Origin: Linnemannia schmuckeri
Taxonomy: Eukaryota; Mortierellomycota; Mortierellomycetes; Mortierellales; Mortierellaceae
NCBI GenBank assembly: GCA_029449235.1
Contig: JANATG010000005.1
Location: 1,488,001 to 1,552,000, forward strand
Reading direction: 5' to 3'
Length of the DNA stretch: 64,000 nt
The stretch's first letter is position 1; each line of letters opens with the position of its first letter. This document shows positions 9,123 to 21,585 of this stretch, piece after piece. Below the pieces are notes generated by a model. That model was not told where the DNA came from, made no database searches, and saw only the letters and a list, made by a program, of their open reading frames with translations. The translations under genes and the position numbers were made by a program.

Positions 9123-12100
9123 CTAGTTCTTCTTCTTGCCCTTCTTAGAGACGACCTTGAACGAGCTATCATGACCACCCGACGACGCATTGTTTCCAGA
9201 GTTGGCGGGGGCACTGGCAGGGCCCATACCATTGGGGTAAGCATCAGCCTTGCGTCTCTTGATAAATTCGTCCGCAAACTGACGACCGTTCAACGACTGC
9301 GAGTTGGCATAAATCGAGTCCTGGATGATCTCAACAGTCATGGGATCGGGGTTCAAGGGGAAAGACAACAACATCTGGATGAAATCCTCCAACACAACGT
9401 TTTGGAGACCTTTCAGGGCTTGACGACACCAGCGGAGGAACTCCTCAGAGGCGGGACGGGGCTCATCAGAGGCCCTGTTGGCATTGTGGGCGGGAGCACG
9501 TACAACCGGAGCGGGGGCAGGGGCAGGGGCATCAATGGAAGGCTTGTTGCCACGCTTGTTGTCAACCTCGATCCAGCTGTTGGTATCGACAGCACGGACG
9601 CCAGGGGAAGAAGCGGCCGAGGAGCTCAACGAGGTGGTAGTGGCATAAGCAGAGCTGGTGCGGGACATTGAAAGAGGCTTGGCAGCAATTACAGACGAAG
9701 GGGTGCCCCAAGGACCAGCGTTGGCCGAGACGGTCACAGGCTTGGGCCCAATGGTATCAGCATAGCGCTTGCCGACCGATCCAGTTCCAGTGGCGGCAAC
9801 TCCAGCCAAACCAGTGCTAGAGACGGGGGCAGAAGCAGCGGGCTGGGCAGCAGCCTGAGCAGATCGGGCGCGCTTAAGAGCCGCCTCCTCCTCCTCCTGG
9901 ATCTCGCGCAAGGTCTTCTTCTTAGGAGCAGAGGCAGTCTGCCAGGGCGTACCGCCGAGTCCCTTTCCGAAATCAAGGACACCGGCAGCAGCAGCAGCAG
10001 CCTGAGCCTGTCTCTCGGCAGCGCGAATTTCCTCAGCACGCTTCGCCTCCATCTCCTGGATCTCGCGGAGAGTCGGCGCCTTCTTCTCGGAAACATCGTC
10101 GGCCTTCGAGGGCTTGGCCCAAGGAGCAGGGACAGCCTTGATGACGCGGGGCTGCTGCTGCTGCTCGGAAACTGCGCCCCAGCCAGACTCCGAGGACACA
10201 TCCTCTGAAGCATCCTCAGTAACGGCACTCTTGGAATCATCCTGTCCGTGATCGAACTCGGTCCCGTGCCCCTCCTCGGTCTCAGACTCGAAAGTCTCCT
10301 GCTGAGGCTCAAATTCTGCCTGGTGCTCCTCGATCTCGACCTTCTTTTCCTCGACAACAACAGGCTCGATCTTCTCCTCCTCCTTCACTTCCTCAACGGC
10401 AGGCTCGTGGTGCTCGACTGGAGTAGACTCTTCATGGACATCTTCTTGAGCAGGCTCAGCAACAGAGGCAACAGAGGCCTGGTGAGTCTGCTCGTCCAAA
10501 TGCTGACGAGAGGCATCGGAAAACTCGAGCTTCTCAAGGTCCTGAGCAACTGCCTGTACAGAGTTCTCAGCTTCGGCAGGCTTGGAAGCATGGTGCTCCT
10601 GGATATCCTGGTGCTGTTGTTGAGGCTGCTGCTGGTTTTGCTGAGTAAACGACTGGGGCTGGTCGCGCTGTTGCTGCTGGTGCTGTTGTTGTTGCTGCTG
10701 CATCATCGAGTGACCACCGTTGTTGTTGTTATCATCGTTGCCATACTCAAAGTAATTGTCAGAGCTGGGCTGAATGATCGAGCTCGACCAAGGGCTGCTA
10801 GGCTGCTGTCCCATTCCCCCCCAAGGCATTGCTGATCCGCCGGGGGTAGTAACTCCTCCAACGCCATGGAAGCCCATGTGCTGCACCTGTTGCAGACGCA
10901 TCTGGAGCTGACGTTGCTGGGCCTGCTGCTGAGCCAACAGAGAGGAGAGAGCATGAGGGTCGTTTCCAAACTGCTGCTGGGCTGCCATGAACTGCTGCTG
11001 GTGGAGAATGTGCTGCATCTGAATTTGACGCTGCAACAGCTGCATGTACTGCTGGCGCTCTAGCTGCTGGTTCAAAAGGCGACCCTGCTGGTTCATAAAA
11101 TTGCCACCAAGAGGGGTCTGAGGACCTCCCATGTTGCCCATCGACGATCGAGAAAATGCGTCTCCAGCCCAACCACCAGTGCCGCCAACGTTTGAATCCA
11201 GACCCTGCGAAGGATTAAACAGTCCTCCAGAGTTCCACTTCTGATCCAGTCCTGAGAACGAGTCCTGGGCCGGCTGCTGCTGTTGCTGCTGCTGCTGAAG
11301 AGGGTTACCACTGCCCCCAAACAGATCGCCAGACGAGTACTGCTGCTGTTGTTGCTGGAACATGCGGTCGACGCCAAAGCTGGGAGTTCCGGGAGTCGAG
11401 GGGGCACTGATTCCTCCCCATGAAGAGGAGTTGAAGTGCCCAAGGCTACCTCCCTGTCTGTTCTGAGCGAGCGAGAGATTAGGGCGGACTAAAGGAGCAG
11501 CAGCCTGCAGATCGGCGAGTAAGAAGGGCTTTTCATCTGATCCGATCTTGCGGATCAAGGCTCCTAGGGGCTCAAAGTTGGCATCCTGCTCCCGCTTCAC
11601 GAGCAGGTCCATAGTGAAAAAGCCGCCCTTGTACCACTCGTGCATCTCCTCCGAAGCAAAAGGTCCTTGAACGTTGCCAGTAGGATCGCGATAAAGCCAC
11701 TTGCTCAATTCTGCAGGCGTAGGATCATACGCGGGACCAGAATTGAATCCAGAGGCGTGAGAAGAACCAAAAGGAGCAAAGCTTGATTCCTCGCGGACGG
11801 CCTTCATATCCAGCGATCCAGAAATGGAGTTGCCCGCAAACGAGTAGGCGTCGTTGTTGCTGGTGCCATTCAACAGACTGTGCGATCCGGGATGACTAGA
11901 TTCCAAAACAGCAGAGGGGGAAGAGCCTGGTTCGGAAGAGGTGGGTGCCTGATGAGAGGTTGAGGGCTGATTGGGTTCCTCCGGTTCGAGAGACGTTCCT
12001 TTGGAGTCGGTAACCGGTTCCAAGCTCTCGTCACGTTCGTGGACCACCCTGAAAACGCCGTTGGAGTCGAAGGATCCCAGAGTGTTCCTGACAGGCGAGT

Positions 12101-13295
12101 TCCAGAGACCGTCCTCCTGGTCGCGACTACCCTGCTCGGTTCGCTTAAATGAATGGCTTCGATCCTCTGTGTTCAAATCTGTTAGAGAGAGAGATGGAGA
12201 TGTCGTAAACAATAGTAAAGAGACAAAAAGGGAGAGAAACAATAAGTGTGAGCAGGTGCAATCCGGGACATCAAGCTAAGAATGGGTTCATATTCAGTCG
12301 ATAAAACCACGAGACTCAACAAAAAAGAAAAGTGGTCGTACGAGCATTTTTCCTTTCAAGCACAAAATCGGATCAATTAAACACGTACGTCTTGGCCTGG
12401 TAGTCGATCCTTGCTGATACTTGGAATCGTGGTTGCGGGACTGCGTGGATCGATCGGATCGGTCGTGGCGACCGGCGTGGTCGCGATCCTTCGAGTGCTC
12501 GTTGTTTGAAAGGCTTTCACGTCGCTGTACCTGTGACCGTTCCTGCCCTCCTTCCCCGGGTTGGACGACGCGACGGGCGACTTCGCTGTTGACACTGCCA
12601 GAGAGAATCTATACATTACAGAGATAGAAAAAAATGAATTGCTGGTTGGATATGGTTCAAGAAACTTCATTCTAGATTCTACACACTAAAATCCATTTCA
12701 CATATGTGCGTGTGTGTTGCGAAACAATAAACGAGTAAAACGGAAGAACAACAAAAAGCTGCGATTTCAATCAAACAGCTTAAACTACAACAACAACAAC
12801 AACAACAACAAAGAATCTAACCTTGATTTCCTGATCGCTGAACGGTTGAGAAGACATGGGCATCAAGGCGTCCTCGCTGGTCGCGTATTCGTGTCGCTCA
12901 AACTCGATAGGGAACCCGACTGGCTTGAATAGCGACAACATGAGGTCTTTGGAGTACTTGAAAGGGTTCAGCATGTCGGAGGCGATGCTCTCGGATAGAG
13001 GCGCCTCATAGCTGCCGGAAGAGAGGGTGGCGGACGAGGGGCCGTTGAGCGATCGTGCGTTGGTGGCGGCGACGGACGAGTAACTGAATGCAGGGCCGGT
13101 GAGGTTGCCACCACCGACTGCGCCAGGGGTCATGGCGGAACCGGCGGACTGAGCGGTGAGTTGGCCCCAGTCCTGAAGGGGTGATGGAGCTCTTGGGAGG
13201 AGATCGTGCTGGGAGGAGTGAGCAGAGGCGGAAGTGGTCTTTGCGGGGAAGCGACGCATCCACTCAGGACCGAAGTTCATGGTGTTCGATGTCAT
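9123..13295 (-). CDS. GYF-domain translational regulator (GIGYF/Smy2 family)
   Basis: Adaptor that binds proline-rich partners through its GYF domain and represses or surveys mRNAs. 1245 aa from exons 13295-12822, 12608-12389 and 12166-9123. The N-terminus has MNFGPEWMRRF and then YSKDLMLSLF, which parallel human GIGYF NFGPEWLRAL and the eIF4EHP-binding YGREEMLALF (Y-x4-M/L-L). The GYF domain is at about residues 386-450 (KWLYRDPTGNVQGPF, MHEWYKGGFF). A long Q-rich region follows, then an acidic stretch and two LREIQE-type charged helices. A conserved C-terminal helical domain (EEFLRWCRQALKGL to FIKRRKAD) precedes a lysine tail (FKVVSKKGKKKN). The family call is secure. Binding to an eIF4E homologue is inferred from the motif only. 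Confidence 0.92.
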
Positions 13296-13972
13296 GGCTG
13301 GTTAAAAACAAGGGAGGTTGCTGTTGGTTATTGGTAGTGGTTTTTTGTTGCTAGTTATTGAGAGAAGGTTGGCTGATGACCTGATCGCTGTCTTGGTGCG
13401 TTTGCGGGTTGTGCGTTCGATGCTTTTTTGCGGGAAGAAGCAAAGGAGGAAAAAAAGCCAGACACATGGAAACTTGACGATCCTGATCTGTCACGTGGAT
13501 TGGGAGGCAGTGTGATATCAAAGAAGGATGGATCATCGCATATTTTATGTGTGCAATTAGAGGTTCACCCCTCATGCAATAAGAGATTGACCCGTGGGAA
13601 AACGGCCAAACTGTCCAGCGTCGAGCGTCCAGGGAAAAAGAAGGTCGCGAGGACCCTCTTGGGACAAAGGGAGCAAATTTATAGAAGAAAACGAGAGGGA
13701 AATAATAAAGCTCAAATGTTCTCCGGCAGCTCCACTAAACTTGGCAGTAACAGGTATGTATCGCATGTTTCCATAAACCATGCAGTGGACCTGGTGAGTG
13801 TTGAAAGAACAACAATAACAATAAAAAGAAAACAATTGCCCCTTTCAGGAGCGTGTGGCAATTTTTTTTCTTTTTTCGCACAGCGCCTTTAAATAGGATT
13901 TTATCTTCACCCTTCTTTTTACTTCTTTTTTCTTCTCCATTCCTTCACCCTTCCTTCCTCATTCCACTTCCA
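13296..13972. promoter_or_regulatory. 677-bp divergent promoter, GIGYF and M17 aminopeptidase
   Basis: Start codons of two opposite genes flank this segment. A pyrimidine-rich leader (13860-13970) runs up to the aminopeptidase ATG, and a TTTAAATA stretch at 13888-13895 is TATA-like. An upstream in-frame ATG at 13853 would only add a hydrophobic low-complexity leader, so it was not used. Confidence 0.45.
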
Positions 13973-16262
13973 ATGACCCTCGCCCTCCCCTCCATCGTCT
14001 CTGCCGCTGCAGGTGACCTCGTTTCCGGCACTCAATTTGATGCCGTCATTGCCGTCTACCCCTCCGTCTCGGAGGAGCTTGTCTCGGCCTTCAGCTCTAT
14101 CACGGCCTACACCGCCATCGACAAGTCCTTTGGCTCTTCGTTGACTCTCGTCGCCGATCAGAAGGTCGCTGGCGGTCGTCTTATCCTTGCCCCCACCGGC
14201 TCCTTGACCGGCGACTCGGATGATGTCCGCAAGTTCCAGGAGATCACCAAGGCTGCCATGAAGCGCGCTATTGCCGCTGGCGCCGTTGCTCCCCTCTTCT
14301 ACTTCCCTGCCAACATCGCTGCTGGCAACGAGGATTACTCCCACTTTGTGGAGGTCTCGCTCCTCGGTGCTCTCGCTGCTTGCTTCGACCCCATTGATGT
14401 CCGTGAGCACTACGAAAAGATTGGCAAGGCCTACACTGTCCAGAAGATCGGTTTCCACGCTGCTGATGTCGAGTTCTCTGCTGACCGCCTTGCCTTTGTC
14501 AACGCTGTTGAGGTTGGTCGTCGTGTCGCCAAGGGTAAGTCGGACGAATGTTGTAGTAACAATTAACGTCGACTGCGCATCGACTCTTTCTTTTTTTGGT
14601 CGATCATTGCGCATCGTTGTGGGGGGCAATTGCTTGTACACCCTAGGAAACAATTGGAACGAACCCTAGGAAACAATTGGAACGATGAACAATAGATCTA
14701 ACTTGGTTGTTATTGCTATTGTTATTGTCGCCCTGGATCACCTCACTCCCCTTATTAGACCTTGGAAGCCCCAATTGCGAGCGTATGACCCCCATCAAGT
14801 TCGCCGAGTATGTCCAGGAGTATTTCAAGTCCCAGTCGGTCATCAAGACCTCTGTTGTCGAGGACATCAATGTCATCGAGAAGGAGTACCCCTTACTTCA
14901 TGCCGTTGCCCGCTGCTCCCTGTCTGGTATGTGCTTGTTATCATTCATGCATTGTGCATATTCGTGCTTCTTTTGTTTTATTTGTTTCCAACGAAAGGAA
15001 GAAAAACTAACCTCACCTGTTTAACGCCATTGTAAACAAACAAATCATTTTGCATACGCCACACAGTCCCCAGGCACTTCCCTCGCGTTGTTAAGCTGGA
15101 GTACAGGTCGGATGAGCCTTCCAAGGTCAAGGAACAGTACGTACAAACATACTTTCCACCATCTTTTTTAGGCAACAATCCGCTCTTTGCCATTCGATCC
15201 CCGTTCCTCTCTCTCTCCCTCTTGATGTGAATATCGATCGACCAACCAGCTAACAACTTTATCCCAACAACAACAATTGTTCTAGCCTCTACTTTGTCGG
15301 AAAGGGTGTTACTTACGACACTGGCGGAGCTGATATCAAGGCTGGCGGTATTATGAGAGGCATGTCCCGCGACAAGTGTGGTGCTGCTTCCGTTGCTGGA
15401 TTCATGGCCACTGTTGCCGAGCTCAAGCCCAAGCACGTCAATGTCACCATCTTCCTCGGATTGGTTCGCAACTCTGTCGGCTCCAACGCCTATGTTAGTG
15501 ACGAAATCATCTACTCTCGCAGCGGAAAGAGGGTTCTCGTCGGAAACACCGATGCTGAGGGTCGTATGGTCATGACCGATCCCCTCTGCCAGTGCAAGGA
15601 GCTTGTTTTGGCTGAGCGCAAGGCTGGCAACAACGTCCCTGCTCGTCTCTTCACCGTCGCCACTTTGACCGGTATGTGTTCTTCATTCTTCTGGATGCTT
15701 TCCATGGATACGACTTACAGGATTTTACATATTGAAAACCCCCTTCACATCAATGGACTTTTCATACCAAAGGATACTCCATATCAAAAGAACAATTCAT
15801 ATCTAACCACGCGTGTAATCTTCTCCTCTGTATCTTATAGGGCACGCTATCCGTGCTTACGGACCTTACGGTATTTGCCTTGATAATGGCCCTGCCCGCA
15901 AGGCCAATGTCAGCCCTCGTATCCAGGCTGGTGGACACATTTTGGGTGATCCCTTCGAGGTCTCGACTTTGCGCCGTGAGGATTACGCCTATGTTGCTCC
16001 TGGAGCTGCCTCGGAGGATGTTGTCCAGGCCAACGACAAGGCCTCGAGTGCAACTGCCCGTGGTCATCAATACCCTATGGCTTTCATGTCTGTCGCCTCT
16101 GGATTGGACAACTTTGGTTTGGACAAGGAGAAGAAGGACCAGATCGCCTACACCCACGTTGACATTGCTGGCTCTGCCGAGGAGCTGTCTGGTACTGGCT
16201 TTAGCTTGCCCGAGGTCACCGGTAACCCCGTCCCTGCCTTTGCCGCTACCTTCTTGCTGTAA
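13973..16262 (+). CDS. M17 family leucyl aminopeptidase (cytosol aminopeptidase)
   Basis: Two-metal exopeptidase removing N-terminal residues from peptides. 536 aa; exons 13973-14537, 14759-14926, 15067-15136, 15286-15671, 15841-16262. The N-terminal half is the variable macro-like domain. The catalytic domain carries the M17 ligands: VGKGVTYDTGGADIK at residues 272-286 (Lys and Asp for metal, the later Lys catalytic), the following RGMSRDKCGAAS Asp, and NTDAEGR at 355-361 (Asp, Glu and catalytic Arg). Motif spelling (YDTGGADIK rather than FDSGGISIK) puts it in a divergent branch. No signal peptide is evident from the chosen ATG, so it is probably cytosolic. Start chosen because upstream sequence is leader-like. 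Confidence 0.93.
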
Positions 16263-17603
16263 ATCTCCTTTTCTCTTCTTTCATTCTTTCGCATCACTAT
16301 TCCTTTCTGCAGTCGAGATCCTTTGTCGAGCTTTGATTGCCCTGTAAATGTACAAACAGAAACAAATAAATAACATCATCAAACTCCAAAAACTATTGTT
16401 ATTCTCCTTTGTACTTGCCCCAATCTCATAAATTGATGTTGGTACCTTTTTCCGCTTACTCCGAGGGATACAAATTGGATTTTTTTTTTTTGATTTTGTT
16501 TATAATTGTATTATTAGCGCCACCAAACAAGTTTTGTGGTATCATGTCAACTGGCCTTCATTACTGTTGCTGACACGCAGCTCGCCGGGTGATTATTATC
16601 AAGAAACAACTTCACGCGGTCATGTTTGTCTTTGGAACCAACCTGCAGAGTGCAGACACGGGTGGGAGAGACTTCAATTGCACTGGTTGGTCATCTTGTT
16701 GCAGCACACTACAACAATGTGACTATGGACCATTCGCTCTCAAAAAATGAAGTCAAATGTACTGTAAGCTTGTAACAAGCAGGCAATCGAGGTACAAGCA
16801 CAAAGCGAATTAGGGATACAAAGGAGGTGCTTCAAGGTACATGGATCAGCCTCAGTTTAGACCTCAGCTCAGACACTCCTTGTACCTGTACAAAAGGCGC
16901 TGTTGGGGGAAGGATTGCTCAGCGAAAGGAATACAGCTACATGAACAAAAGCATGAAAACAAAGGTGAGCTCATGACCCAGAAGGGGACAAAGAGAGGAC
17001 GATTACTTGTTGCTTTTCGTGTTGAGAAAGGATATTGGAGTGCACATGTATGTGCCAACTTTCCGTATTGGTTGTAAAATTGTATTGTGCTCAGCAATCG
17101 CTACTAACTTCGTTTGTTTATTTTTTTTCAAACCATTGGTGTGATGACGAGGATTATCCGGTGGTTGAAAAATAAGAGGAGCAGGTCTGGATCAAGGGAT
17201 GAGAAAGTCAGGAGAGGGGCGGAGAGGGAGAAAGAGGGGGGCAAGGCATGCACAGACAAGGAACAGTGCGCATCCATATCACATCGCCTATTTTTCTCCT
17301 CTTCCTTACTCTTCCTTATTTCTTTGAACCACCACCCCTTCTCTCCTCGCCCACTCCCCTCTCTTCTCTTGTTTCTGCCATCTTCTACTTTCGCTTCAAC
17401 TCCTTATTTGCTTTGCCCTCCTTCTTTCTCCCCCTTCAACCTTTCTTTGCTTCTTTTCTGCTTCCTTCCTTCACTCAACCGTCTCCCGTTCTCATTCAAT
17501 TGCTTCTCTTTCCCTTCTCCTTCACAGGCTTCCTTCCCCCTCACCTTCCTCTCCTCTTCCCCCAAACCCCTGACTATCTCACTATAACTACGCACAACAC
17601 AGC
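16263..17603. other. Intergenic region, 1.3 kb
   Basis: Begins with the aminopeptidase 3' UTR and ends in a strongly C/T-rich leader (17270-17600) before the next plus-strand gene, typical of promoters in this window. No coding or RNA gene recognised. Confidence 0.6.
16365..16370 (+). terminator. AATAAA poly(A) signal of the aminopeptidase gene
   Basis: AATAAATAA about 100 nt after the stop codon, preceded by a TGTAAATGTA element. Reasonable 3'-end signal. Confidence 0.5.
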
Positions 17604-18782
17604 ATGACTCGTATGCACAAAGAAGATTTGCCTGGCTTTTACACGCCAGTCAAGTCCAGCCCAGATCTGACCACTCTCACCCGACAACGGTTTCACCAAA
17701 CAGCCTATTCCCTCCTCAGTGCGACTCTCATGGGATCCTCACTCGGCCTAGTAATCTACCAACGGCGTACCATTTCCCTCCTCCACAACAACGGTACCAC
17801 CACCTTCACCAACAGCCCATTATACCCTGCTTCAGTCGAGTCCTTAACAGCTACAGCAACAATAACGGCAACAGCGCCAACAACACCGACTACGTTTGAA
17901 CGATTTGGTGTGTTCTTGCTATCTTGCTGGTTCCCAGTCGCAGTATGGTTCGTGACCCTGATGTCGACCTCGTACTTGGTCGGTCTCAAAGGCTTCATCC
18001 CCCGCTGCTTCTCCCCTCGGACAGGTATCCTCGCCAGCCATCTTGTCTTTTCTGTTGTCTGGGTCATCCTCGCCTCTGTCCAAGAGGTTCACGAGAACCT
18101 CTTTTCCTCCTCATCGACTTCGTCTCACCAAACACCACAAGGAGTCTGGACCGATTCAAGCGATGGCGTGCAAACAAACAACAACGTCATGGGAGGAGAT
18201 AACCACCCTTCCGATTCTTCTCTTCAACAACCACAACTTTACCAAAAATATCTAAGCATACAACAAGGACAAGGCCAGGCTCTCGGGGATACAAATCTGT
18301 CATCGATGGCAGTGTCACTGTGCGTAGTCTGGTATGTGGCGGTGATACTTTTAGGCGTCGCCACTGCCCTCCTTGCCACCTCCAGCACTGTTCTCGACTC
18401 GATGATGGAGCAACAGCTCCAAGAGATACTTGCTGAAGAGTATGAGGATGTTGATGATGATGTTGAGGAGAAGGGATTGAGTTTCAGGAACGATGTTACA
18501 GTCCTCGTCGACAACAGCAATGCCAACGAGACGACCACGCCTGCACAGAAGTTGCAGTACCCCTTGGTCCAAAAGCTCACTCTGGCCCTGATGATACTGG
18601 TTCTCTTCTACAGCCAGATGTGGTTCTTCGAATGGATCCACTCGGCCCTCTCCACCCTTTCTGCTTCTGGTCTTGCGGTGTCGACTCGCCTCGGTCTATT
18701 TGGTCTCTTCTCTAGCTCGACCATGGTCACCCTCGGCGCAAGTCTCCTTCCCGCCACCGCCTCGACTATCCAAAGCCGATAA
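17604..18782 (+). CDS. Orphan six-TM membrane protein (hypothetical)
   Basis: Intron-free ORF of 392 aa that I do not recognise. Hydrophobic segments lie at about 33-52, 101-127, 142-160, 235-258, 322-342 and 362-383. They are separated by S/T/N/Q-rich loops (160-232) and an acidic stretch (LAEEYEDVDDDVEE, 277-289) between TM4 and TM5. The ATG is the first in a long frame after a CT-rich leader (CACAGCATGACTC). There are no catalytic motifs. The next gene in the same orientation has a comparable six-TM layout with the acidic segment in the same place. Confidence 0.7.
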   Translation: MTRMHKEDLPGFYTPVKSSPDLTTLTRQRFHQTAYSLLSATLMGSSLGLVIYQRRTISLLHNNGTTTFTNSPLYPASVESLTATATITATAPTTPTTFERFGVFLLSCWFPVAVWFVTLMSTSYLVGLKGFIPRCFSPRTGILASHLVFSVVWVILASVQEVHENLFSSSSTSSHQTPQGVWTDSSDGVQTNNNVMGGDNHPSDSSLQQPQLYQKYLSIQQGQGQALGDTNLSSMAVSLCVVWYVAVILLGVATALLATSSTVLDSMMEQQLQEILAEEYEDVDDDVEEKGLSFRNDVTVLVDNSNANETTTPAQKLQYPLVQKLTLALMILVLFYSQMWFFEWIHSALSTLSASGLAVSTRLGLFGLFSSSTMVTLGASLLPATASTIQSR

Positions 18783-18783
18783 T

Positions 18784-18786
<3 letters not shown>

Positions 18787-18821
<35 letters not shown>
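18787..18821. repeat. Poly(T), 35 nt
   Basis: Homopolymer starting only four bases after the TAA stop of the six-TM gene, so it would give a poly(U) at the start of that 3' UTR. A genomic origin by retroposition is not supported because the run is T on the sense strand. Confidence 0.9.
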
Positions 18822-18822
<1 letters not shown>

Positions 18823-19964
18823 TCTGCACCCTTTTTTACCGAGGATTGTTTTCCCGCCGATTCTCCAAGCCTCGGCCCTATCCATGGTACCGAGTTGGGT
18901 TTTTGCTTTTTCGGATTTTATTTGGTAGCCCATTTTGTTATCCTTACCTAGCCCACATCCACATCCTCACCAGTGACACCACACGTTTTGTACATAGTTT
19001 TTTTCTTGTATATCTTTTCTTCGAATTGTTCATATCATAAAGTCAACAGGGGTGCTCTGGCGAATCCACCCACACTGCCACCTGCCCTGGTCTTTTTTTT
19101 ATTTCATCACTTCTTGCACACGCCTCTGTGCTGTGTTCTTGCTGTGTTCCCCCTGAGGCACTGTCTGTAGATACGTGTTTTGTGTGTGTCATTGGTCGAT
19201 CTACGATCTCTGTCTTTTAGGGGTTTGGTTGGTTGGAGATGCGTAGGGCGTATAGATGAGGACGAGAAGGAGAAGGAGGAAGAAGAGGAAGAGGAGAAGA
19301 ATGTTCTTCTATTTTTATACCACATACGCCCGTATATATCCTTTTTACGCGCGCCTCTCTTTCTACACAGTATAGTCTACCTGTACCCGCCCAACGCCAG
19401 TATCGGCTGCTTCTCATTGAAACATTTACTCTGCTGAGTTAAGCCTGTAACCAAGAAAACAAAAAGAAGGGGTTGTGGTGTGTCTCAGGACAAGGGCTGA
19501 TGATGATGATCGTAAAATGAAGTACCCGGCCCCCCCTGAGGATCCAAGACACTATATCACTCCGATAATAATTGATCATTAAAATGGCTGATGATCCTCA
19601 TTACCACCGAGATCGGTCAAGTAAGTAGCGTCATAAGCGATGCAGGAGAGGGAGAAGGATTAGGGTCCGCCGGAGTGGATGGATGAGAAACCCGAGAATT
19701 CGATCCGAGAAATTTGATCTAGAGGATCCGACTCTGGGGTGGATAATGGAAGGAGCGAAATGTGCAAAAAAAAATACAGCAGGTTTTGGGTCACGAGAGT
19801 AGCTATTAATGCTTTGTTCCACATCTATGATTCTTCACTCCTGAGCTGGCTTGAGAAGGCGACGGGAAGTGGATGGAGGTTCGCATTGTCTCTATTCCTC
19901 GCCTACCATATTACACTCTGTGGGCGCGCTAAGCATGCATGTGTCTATCGCATTGCGACAAGCC

Positions 19965-19982
19965 AAAAAAAAAAAAAAAAAA
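19965..19982. repeat. Poly(A), 18 nt
   Basis: Isolated homopolymer in intergenic DNA. No target-site duplication or element recognised around it. Confidence 0.8.
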
Positions 19983-21585
19983 GTCATCGCCACTGCATTG
20001 GATTTACGCATCTGAAGGCACGGCAAAAGTTGAGAAAAAGGTGAAAGAAGCAATTGATGATTGATTACCCAGGCTATGCAACACATATTTTGGCTATTGC
20101 AAATTGACACAAACGCGTTTTCCCTTGAAACGCCTTTATAGAAAAAAAGTGTATGCTTGAGAGGAAAGGATCATACGAGCATGCATAGCGTTAAGCATGG
20201 CGTAGAGGCAACCAGATCAGCGCACTTTCTTTAAGGCGTTTTTTTCTTCTATGTTCACCGACCAATTGGCAACACAACTACTGCACAGATGGAATGAAAG
20301 CACAAGTATCCATGTTGTTACTGAGAAGTATCGTAATCGTTTTGTGGTTTGTTTGCTACGCTCCTCTATGTTCTCTGTTCTCTGTTCTCTCATTGTTTAT
20401 TTGATTTTGCGCGGTGCATGGATTATTGGATGGGACAGGGAACGAGTTTTTTTTTCTGCAGTGTTTGTAGGACTTTTGGACTAACATACCCCCTGACTCT
20501 GACTTTGCGCTTTTTGCCTGGCTTGCTTGCTGCTTTGCTTACCATCTTTCTACTGCTCCTCCTACCCTCTTCTTCCTTTTTACCATAACCCCTGTCATTC
20601 TTTATGCAACCTGGGGCATTCTTTATGCTTAGCTCCTCCTTGTGGCAGTGACTTGTCGAGTCCAGTCCTGTCCAGCAGGCAAGCCTTTCAACGTATCGCA
20701 TCGCTGACATGGGTAGTGTTGGTCATGCATTGTTTTTTTTGTTTCTCTTAGTCCCTTGTCCTGGTCCTCACGTTCCTCTTTTTTCTTGTTCTTTCTCGAC
20801 GTTCCATCGCAAAGTGTTAGTCAAACACGGCCCATTTTCTTTGCGTGTGCGTTACTTGCATCTCCTTTTTGTATTTTAGTGTGACTTTTTATCTTCCTCT
20901 TCATCGTTCTTCCGCACCTTCTTTCAACCTTTAGTGGCCCTGGATCTCGATCTCATCCTTCCGTCATCCCTTCTCTTGCTGTTCTCCCGTGCCTGTTGTA
21001 TCTTGAAGTCACCCTCTCGCCCCTAAGCCCAACAAACCATCTGCTTCAGCCCGCCCATCCTGCTTTGCACTTTTTTCACTTTTTTGAAGCTCCTCCTCCT
21101 TTAAACCCCCGTTTCGCATAAAACCAAGAAGGGGTGAACCCTTTGCTATTGTGTGCTCTCGGACAGATACCAACAGAGTTCGATACCTTTTCCCCTTCTC
21201 GCCTCATAAAATCATCCTAAAAACCCGAAAAACGTTTTTTTTTTTATTCTTTCTCTCCTGGTTTTCACTCTTTCTTCTTTCACTTCTTTCACTTCATTCA
21301 TTCGTTCTTCGCACACTTTGTCATCCCCCTTCCCCTTCCTTCTCCTTACAAGACTCTCACTCTTTGTTCTCTAACCAAACGGTTTAGTCGTTGCAATTTT
21401 ACCTGACGATACCAATCGTCTCTCCCCTTCAATCTCTCTCTATTTCTTTCTCTCTCTCTCTCCCCCCCCTCTCCATTTCTTTTTTTCTGCAAAAACCTCC
21501 CCAGCTTTCAACACACCCTTTTTCAAAAAAATCACACTTCAACTACCGCCGCACCCCTCGCGAAAAAGTCAAAATATCAATAGTC

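Larger units (their letters stand above)
18783..21585. other. Intergenic region, 2.8 kb
   Basis: Starts with a 35-nt poly(T) (18787-18821) directly after the stop. The interior has no sustained coding signal. From about 20500 the plus strand is C/T-rich and leads into the next gene's promoter. No tRNA or 5S gene recognised. Confidence 0.55.

Noticed and set aside
13853..13972. Upstream in-frame ATG of the aminopeptidase giving a hydrophobic leader (possible secretion signal)
   Set aside because: The translated stretch is a CT-rich leader of the kind seen before most genes here, with poly-Phe. The ATG at 13973 gives a normal M17 N-terminus.
19681..19720. TTCGATCC box resembling a tRNA B box
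   Set aside because: No matching A box or cloverleaf could be found on either side or strand.
21391..21585. N-terminal extension of the second six-TM protein
   Set aside because: Pyrimidine-rich 5' leader that happens to be open; the ATG at 21586 starts the protein-like part.
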